DNA of 5,577 bases from positions 1 to 5,577 of the forward strand of contig JAPUIP010000801.1 of the NCBI GenBank assembly GCA_027296925.1, read 5' to 3'. A program made the position numbers and the translations under genes. Positions within the stretch are counted from its first letter, which is position 1. Every line of letters begins with the position of its first letter. Below the pieces are notes generated by a model. That model searched no databases, had not been told where the DNA came from, and saw only the letters and a program-made list of their open reading frames with translations. Shown in pieces: positions 1 through 4,700 of this stretch. This DNA comes from Candidatus Poribacteria bacterium. Its GTDB lineage: Bacteria; Poribacteria; WGA-4E; PCPOR2b.

Positions 1-841
1 TTGACAGGTCTGCCAGAACCCCGCCACGGATCAACATCCCTAGCTCCTCCATGACGAAAACCAATTCGTTTAAGCCTTCGTCGAGCAGATCGGATCGCAC
101 ATCCAACGCCTCGACCTGTTCAACGAAAGAAGCATCGGTGGCGCGGATCGTCGCAATGGCAAGACAGCGCTGCACCAGCTCCGGTGACAGATTTAATGCC
201 GATTGCAGTGTCGAAGTAACTTCACCCTCACCGATCTTGTCGAGTTTATCGACAATCCGAATCGCCGCAACGGTGTCCTCAATACCCAGCCCTTTGAAGT
301 AACCCTCCAGGATCTTCCGATTGCTGATGCGGATCTGAATCTCTCCAATATCAAGAGAACGCAGTGTGTCGTAAATAATCGCCGGCATTTCTGCGTCAAA
401 GTGAAGCGGCAGACCATCCACATTGATCACATCAATATCGCCCTGATAGAACTCCCGGTAACGCCCATCTTGGGGACGTTCGCCACGCCATACCCGCTGG
501 ATCTGATAGCGTTTGAATGGAAAGACGAGCGCGTTGAAATGCTGCGCCACATAGCGCGCTAAGGGAACCGTCAAGTCATAGTGCAGCGCCAAACGTGCAT
601 CGCTGGTATCGTGCTGGTCCGCCTGGAATCGAGTCAGTGTGTAAATCTCATTGTCCGTCTCTCCTTTAGCGAGCAGTACATCTAACTCTTCGACAGACGG
701 TGTCTCGATGGAGCAGAAACCGAAACTTTCAAAGGTGCGGCGGATTTTATCAATCCACTTCAGTTCAACCAGCCGCTGCTCGGGCAACCACTCGGGAAAG
801 CCGCTTATCGGGCGAGGGCGGTAAATCTTTTGCTTCGACAT
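1..841 (-). CDS. hisS: Histidyl-tRNA synthetase, N-terminal 280 residues (gene runs off the left edge)
   Basis: Charges tRNA-His with histidine using ATP in the cytoplasm. I translated the minus strand from the ATG at 841-839; the frame stays open for 280 codons to the window edge. The class II aminoacyl-tRNA synthetase core is visible. An ISGFPEWLP segment at residues 12-20 opens the catalytic domain, IETPSVEELD (45-54) fits motif 1, and HYDLTVPLARYV (87-98) fits the histidine/ATP pocket strand. Motif 2 lies at about 107-137, with RVWRGERPQDGRYRE holding its key Arg119, Glu121 and Arg127, followed by the FYQGDID strand. Motif 3 and the anticodon-binding domain lie beyond the edge. The ISGFPEWLP and WRGERPQDGR wording resembles, from memory, the longer HisS type known from actinobacteria rather than the E. 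coli type. A Shine-Dalgarno GGGAG 7 nt upstream supports the start. The gene follows a long structured leader and diverges from the NIPSNAP gene. HisZ is possible but less likely, because the catalytic motifs are intact. Confidence 0.93.
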   Translation of the reverse strand, partial: MSKQKIYRPRPISGFPEWLPEQRLVELKWIDKIRRTFESFGFCSIETPSVEELDVLLAKGETDNEIYTLTRFQADQHDTSDARLALHYDLTVPLARYVAQHFNALVFPFKRYQIQRVWRGERPQDGRYREFYQGDIDVINVDGLPLHFDAEMPAIIYDTLRSLDIGEIQIRISNRKILEGYFKGLGIEDTVAAIRIVDKLDKIGEGEVTSTLQSALNLSPELVQRCLAIATIRATDASFVEQVEALDVRSDLLDEGLNELVFVMEELGMLIRGGVLADLS

Positions 842-848
842 GAAAATA

Positions 849-854
849 CTCCCG
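849..854 (-). promoter_or_regulatory. hisS ribosome binding site
   Basis: Read on the minus strand, CGGGAG lies 7 nt before the hisS ATG (841-839). It is a good Shine-Dalgarno and fixes the start codon. It is also complementary over six bases, with one G-U pair, to CUCUCG at 904-899 in the leader, so it could be occluded if that segment is free to pair. Confidence 0.75.
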
Positions 855-888
855 TAAAATCTGATGCGTGATACGTTGATTCTTCTGT

Positions 889-1058
889 GGAATGGCAACG
901 AGAGAATTGCCGCGTTTGGCGACGGAAACCTTCCCCCGCGGCTGTGAATGTAAATTATTAACCCATTTTCAGAGTTAAAATTCACATTGGTTACGGCACC
1001 TTCAGTCGTGCGCCGCATTGCCAGAAGGCACCAGTTTCTTTTTCAAAATTGCCATTCC
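889..1058 (-). ncRNA. Structured hisS leader domain: candidate four-way-junction cis-regulatory RNA
   Basis: Four helices can be drawn by eye in the minus-strand transcript. P1 closes the domain: 1058-1049 (GGAAUGGCAA) pairs perfectly with 898-889 (UUGCCAUUCC), plus one U-G at 1048/899. P2 pairs 1032-1024 (GGUGCCUUC) with 1003-995 (GAAGGUGCC) through a tandem UG/GU. P3 pairs 986-980 with 949-943 (UGUGAAU/AUUCACA) and extends through 978-972/964-958 (UUAACUC/GGGUUAA) around the loop UGAAAAU. P4 pairs 942-937 (GCCGCG) with 914-909 (CGCGGC) and abuts P3 with no linker, which favours coaxial stacking. Unpaired linkers are 1047-1033, 994-987 and 908-900. The wobbles in P1, P2 and P3 would be A-C mismatches on the plus strand, so the structure belongs to the hisS sense RNA. 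It sits between the predicted promoter and the hisS RBS, so a cis-regulatory role is inferred. I see no T-box sequence and no match to riboswitch consensus sequences I can recall. A stand-alone small RNA is the alternative. Confidence 0.5.
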
Positions 1059-1059
1059 C

Positions 1060-1108
1060 AAAAAGCGGACCACATCTTCGCCTATTCATAGGCTGCTTCG
1101 GTCCGCTT
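1060..1108 (-). terminator. Stem-loop with U-tract in the hisS leader (possible attenuator)
   Basis: In minus-strand RNA, AAGCGGACC (1108-1100) pairs perfectly with GGUCCGCUU (1071-1063), and U residues run from 1064 to 1060. An upper stem GCCUA/UAGGC (1093-1089 with 1084-1080) is capped by UGAA. It is separated from the lower stem by a purine-rich internal loop, GAAGCA facing GAAGAUGU. The U-tract is short and partly inside the helix, so termination would be partial at best. The internal loop also suits a ligand- or protein-binding stem. On the plus strand the stem is not followed by a T-run. Confidence 0.4.
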
Positions 1109-1112
1109 CTGT

Positions 1113-1155
1113 CTACCGAAATTGAGCTTTACGGTTCGATCTCACTACCAAATTG
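1113..1155 (-). repeat. Near-perfect direct repeat at the predicted hisS transcription start
   Basis: On the minus strand CAATTTGGTAG (1155-1145) recurs as CAATTTCGGTAG (1124-1113), differing by one inserted C, with starts 31 bp apart (about three helical turns). The first copy covers the predicted +1. A short TGAG/CTCA pairing (1144-1141 with 1126-1123) lies between them. It could be a pair of regulator sites or a small 5' hairpin. Chance is not excluded. Confidence 0.35.
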
Positions 1156-1160
1156 CATTT

Positions 1161-1169
1161 ATTATATCA
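1161..1169 (-). promoter_or_regulatory. Predicted extended -10 promoter for hisS
   Basis: The minus strand reads TGATATAAT (1169-1161): a consensus TATAAT with the TGN extension directly before it. There is no good -35 box at 16-18 bp; the sequence there is close to AGATTT, which is normal for extended -10 promoters. Transcription would begin near 1154 and give a 5' leader of about 310 nt before hisS. Confidence 0.5.
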
Positions 1170-1176
1170 CAGGTGA

Positions 1177-1319
1177 ATGCTGCAAATCTACGCTATTGAA
1201 ATCCCATGACGCTTTGGTGGAGCAAAGACAGCGACTCTCAGATCAGCGCCCACAACGCGGAACTACTCGAGCAGATTGATAATCATCTGAGCAGGCAAGC
1301 GTCGCCATGTGACGCGTGA
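1177..1319 (+). other. Two tiny overlapping ORFs, doubtful coding
   Basis: An ORF of 10 codons starts with ATG at 1177 and ends with TGA at 1207-1209. That stop overlaps, as ATGA, the ATG at 1206 of a 37-codon ORF ending with TGA at 1317-1319. The second peptide begins MTLWWSKDSDSQIS and contains AELLEQIDNHLSRQ, which looks like a short helix. Its third codon positions are GC-rich, as in real genes here. No Shine-Dalgarno precedes either start at proper spacing. A small inverted repeat GCGTC/GACGC (1299-1303/1311-1315) spans its end, and a T-run sits at 1329-1333. The pair could be a small peptide gene, a decayed gene fragment or chance. I recognise no family. Confidence 0.2.
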
Positions 1320-1336
1320 ACGCGCCCATTTTTCGC

Positions 1337-1372
1337 TTTCAAATTATTCCGTTATGGTCTAAAATAGAACGG
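1337..1372 (+). promoter_or_regulatory. Probable promoter and palindromic operator-like site for the NIPSNAP gene
   Basis: TAAAAT (1360-1365) matches the -10 consensus at five of six bases. A weak -35, TTTCAA (1337-1342), lies 17 bp upstream. Transcription would start near 1372, about 40 bp before the ATG. The inverted repeat CCGTT (1349-1353) / AACGG (1368-1372) brackets the -10 box, as a repressor site might. It is only five bases per arm. Confidence 0.35.
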
Positions 1373-1412
1373 CTCATCTTTCGAAAATTCAGAACGCAGA
1401 AGGGAGTCGATT

Positions 1413-1742
1413 ATGATTTACGAACTCAGAACTTATCAGGTTGTTCCCGGCAGGATGAAAGAACTCAACGATCGCTTTGCGAACATTACGGTGCGCCTGT
1501 TCGAGAAACACGGCATGAAGGTCGTTGGGTTTTGGGAAACCGCAATCGGCGAAGCAACGACAACAGAGTTAATTTACATGCTTGCCTTCGAAGACCTCGG
1601 CCACTATCAGAGGGCGTGGGATGCTTTCATTGCCGATCCGGAATGGCAGGAAGCGAAACAGCGAACAGAAGTCAATGGACCATTGGTGAATGTCGCCGGA
1701 TCAAAGATCATTGAACCGACGGATTACTCTCCGATGCAGTGA
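1413..1742 (+). CDS. NIPSNAP family protein, 109 aa
   Basis: A complete small protein of the NIPSNAP family, which adopts a dimeric alpha/beta-barrel (ferredoxin-like) fold. Its role in bacteria is not established. The sequence opens with the family signature MIYELRTYQVVPGRMKEL, a first strand followed by a helix. FEKHGMKVVGFWE (31-43) forms the second strand, TTELIYMLAFEDL (50-62) the third, and an amphipathic helix with the W-x-A-F-x-x-D-P-E-W pattern spans about 69-78. The protein ends in the strand AGSKIIEPTDYSP. The length is typical of single-domain members. There is no signal peptide or membrane segment, so it is probably cytoplasmic. AGGGAG at 1401-1406, 6 nt before the ATG, is a strong ribosome binding site and fixes the start. 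The gene appears monocistronic: it diverges from hisS and converges on the C25 peptidase gene, whose stop codon lies 6 bp away with no terminator hairpin between them. Confidence 0.88.
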   Translation: MIYELRTYQVVPGRMKELNDRFANITVRLFEKHGMKVVGFWETAIGEATTTELIYMLAFEDLGHYQRAWDAFIADPEWQEAKQRTEVNGPLVNVAGSKIIEPTDYSPMQ

Positions 1743-1748
1743 AGTGCG

Positions 1749-4700
1749 TCAACGCAGAATCGCTAACCGCCCGACCTCTTCGATCTTGTCTTCATCTGTC
1801 TCGACGGTGACTTTGTAGAAATAGGTGCCGTTTGCCAGACGTGTTCCATTTTCATCACGGGCATCCCAATAGGTTTCGTTATAGTGGCGTCTCGCTGATG
1901 CATCTTCAAGCGTTCGGATGAGCCTACCGTTCACGGTGTAGATTTTGATTGTGACGCGATCTGGCACCTGTACGAGATTATAGGTGAAAACCGTATTGGT
2001 GCGTATCGGGTTTGGCGCATTGAGGATGGATGTGATTTCTACAGGCTCTTCGAGACGAAAACGGTAGATTGGCGTCTCGGTCGTATTTTCACTCGTATCC
2101 GTGACGAGGACCTGGATCTGGTATTCGTCATTGGGCAGGTCGGGCTCAAAGGTGATCTGCGCCTGCGTCGGCTGAGTAACGTCGAACGCCAGCGCGTAGT
2201 TTTCTTCGGGCAACGGCAGCAGCGGTGTACTTGTCGAGCCAAAGGCAAATTGAATCGTCTGCGGATGGATACCGTGTTCGTCGGCAATCTCAATGTCGAA
2301 CTGTGGTTGTTCGCGTATAATTTCGCCATCCGTCAGCACGCCGCCGTTGAGGCGAATTTCAACGGTTGGTGGCTCGAGATCTGGCTGCTGCTCAACAAGA
2401 AAGAGAAATTCACGAAATCCGCTTTCGCCACCAAGCGCATTGCCGTTGAGGTCACTCACCCCGACTCTGAAGAGATAACGACCGATGAACAGAATCGGTT
2501 TGTAGCGGATGGGAACGGTTGTCACGGGTTGCCTGCTAACGATATTGAAGTCCTGAATTGCTTCAAACGGGCCGTCGTCTTTACTTACCGACAGCACGAA
2601 GCTCTCCAAATCGATGCCGTTTTCATCCTCCAGGAGCAGGGAAATGTCGGGACGTGGTGGGATGACGCTGCCATTCGGCGGAACTTCGCCATTGACCCAG
2701 AATTGGAGCTTTGGCGGCGCCACATCCGAATTCATCATAAGTGCAACCGTCGAGAGTTCCCTTGTCTCTGTAGAAACCACACCGACAGTCAACGCGCTGA
2801 ATTTGAGCTTGTCGCCAAATGCAAAGGGGTCATCTCCAGAGGCAACCTGGATTTCGATTCCGAGATGGTCAATTACCAGCGGTTGGTTGATCCGCCCCAC
2901 AGCCGGATTTCCTCGCGCGTTGAGAATCGGTTCGTTCAACGCATTCCGTACCTCAAACTGCTCGCTATCTCGGAAGAAGATGAGCCAATCCCCGGTCTCA
3001 AACTGATTTTCCACCCCGGCGTTCACACGCACTTGAGCCGAACCGTCGCCGCGATTGGTATTGCGTAGCGCAGAAAGACGCACCGTCCCGGTTGGACTGG
3101 CAGCGGTGTCAAACGCTAACACATCGCCGAATGCAAAGGGCAGATTTTCACCGGATGCATCTGCCTCCGGGCGGGGAATATCGAACTCGATGCCGAGAAC
3201 CTCATCTCTGAAGATATTATCAACCTGCCCAGATCTATTGAGTTTTTCGACTTCACTTCTGCCTTGCCGCTGAAGCAAGATTTCATATCGATCCGCGTCA
3301 AGGAAGACGATTGCCCACCTCCCTGCCGGTGTGAGCGTCGAATCAACACGAACTGAAGATGTCCGCAATGTCTGCGCACTTTTATTTTCGGGCTGTGCCG
3401 GCGTGACAAATCTGTCAGGGACAAAATTCCCTTCACGGTCACGCGATACCTCGGACGGGAGCCGCTTCCAGGCGCGAATCTCTGTTTGCCACGCATAGAT
3501 CGCGAGCCGTTCGACTTCTCTTTGCAAGGCGGTATTGAACTCTTCCGTGCCGGGGGTGAGTCCAAAATCTTTCTGCAAATGACCTTTCACGGCATCCAGA
3601 TCAAAGCGGAATTTGAGTACCGCTGGCTTGGCCAGTTGTTTGACATCGGTATGCAATTCAATCCGGTATGCTTTGCGAAAAGCCTCGGTCTGATGCGTCA
3701 TTAGACGCAAGCCCGGCTGAAATGAAACGGGAGGCTCGATTGCATCGATGCCGAGCGTCACGGTCCCTTCGCCGGCCGCGCCGATTGGGAAGAAAGCGTC
3801 AAACACCCGATTCAAGCTGAACGCCGTCAGTGTTTCGCCCACCTTCAAGGTGAATTGATTGACAACAAGCGATTGGACCGCTCTGTTATCGAATTGCCGC
3901 GGTTCATCGAGCTTACCGATGATGCGATCGGTCGGGTCGTCGTCGGGAGATTCCGGGTCCGCGAAAACGTGAATCTGATGAAAACCGGTCGACAGTGGCT
4001 CATCCAGAATTAACATGACCGTCACTTCCTGCAGGTTCGTCGCACCTGCTTTCCACTCATCCGCCCCGACCCGAACCCGTCCAAACACCGCTGCGTCAGC
4101 ATCAATCTGGCTATCTCGGTTTCGATCTGGATCGTCCGCCGAAAACCAGACCTCAATATCGACATCGATTTCCTTGCCACCATCGTTGACGAGGTCAACC
4201 GTAAGCGTGTAGGCGTTTCTCGCCTTTAGGAAGCTGTAGCGGATGGGTGTAGCTGAAGCGATGGCGATATTCGCGCCCTCCGGAACCCGGAGCGATTTCC
4301 TGTCGGTCTTGACGACATGGTCGGTGCGGTCGGTCACCACGATCTGATACCGCACCGATTTTCCCCCCTTCGGCAGTGGAATGGGCGTTCGGAGCGTGTA
4401 CCAGCGCCCTCCCCTGACCGCAGGAGAAGGCGGCGCCGGATCGGGGCTCATGGACACCGTGTGCTCGGCGAATTCCACCGTGTCACTCCAGATCACTTCG
4501 ACCGACTTGAGACCGTCGGGGCCTTCATTATCCACAACCAGCACGGAGAGGTTCAGAGTATTCGCGACGCGATGGTCCATATCTTCGCGGACTTCGAGGA
4601 TGGCGGGTTGATACGTCCAGAATTTCGTGCCTCCGACCGCTGCCCGCTGATCGTCGAAAGCGAAGAGACGGACGATACCCGGCCCGGGTTCTACATCTTG

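Noticed and set aside
203..562. 119-codon plus-strand ORF
   Set aside because: It is antisense to the well-conserved hisS motif 2 region and has no family features.
909..942. Rho-independent terminator at the GCCGCG/CGCGGC hairpin
   Set aside because: No T-run follows the stem on the minus strand (AATTCTCTC), and the plus-strand side is followed by TGTGAATG. It fits better as helix P4 of the leader.
1060..1108. Bacterial signal recognition particle RNA, because of GAAGCAGCC
   Set aside because: The string resembles part of the SRP RNA domain IV loop, but the facing strand and flanking helix do not match the conserved SRP internal loops.
889..1154. T-box riboswitch controlling hisS
   Set aside because: hisS leaders often carry T-boxes, but the conserved antiterminator sequence around GGTGGNACCGCG is missing. 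The nearest string, GAAGGTGCCGTAACC, lacks the TGGN bulge. The only TGG placed near a helix reads TGGC, which does not fit the C discriminator of bacterial tRNA-His.
1049..1279. 76-codon plus-strand ORF across the intergenic region
   Set aside because: It overlaps the structured leader, has no Shine-Dalgarno and its protein resembles nothing I know.
1316..1714. 132-codon plus-strand ORF
   Set aside because: It overlaps the NIPSNAP gene in another frame and has an implausible composition; the NIPSNAP frame has the family signature and the RBS.
2250..3068. 272-codon plus-strand ORF
   Set aside because: It lies entirely antisense to the C25 peptidase, its protein has no recognisable domain, and no good ribosome binding site precedes it. 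It is a shadow of the real gene.
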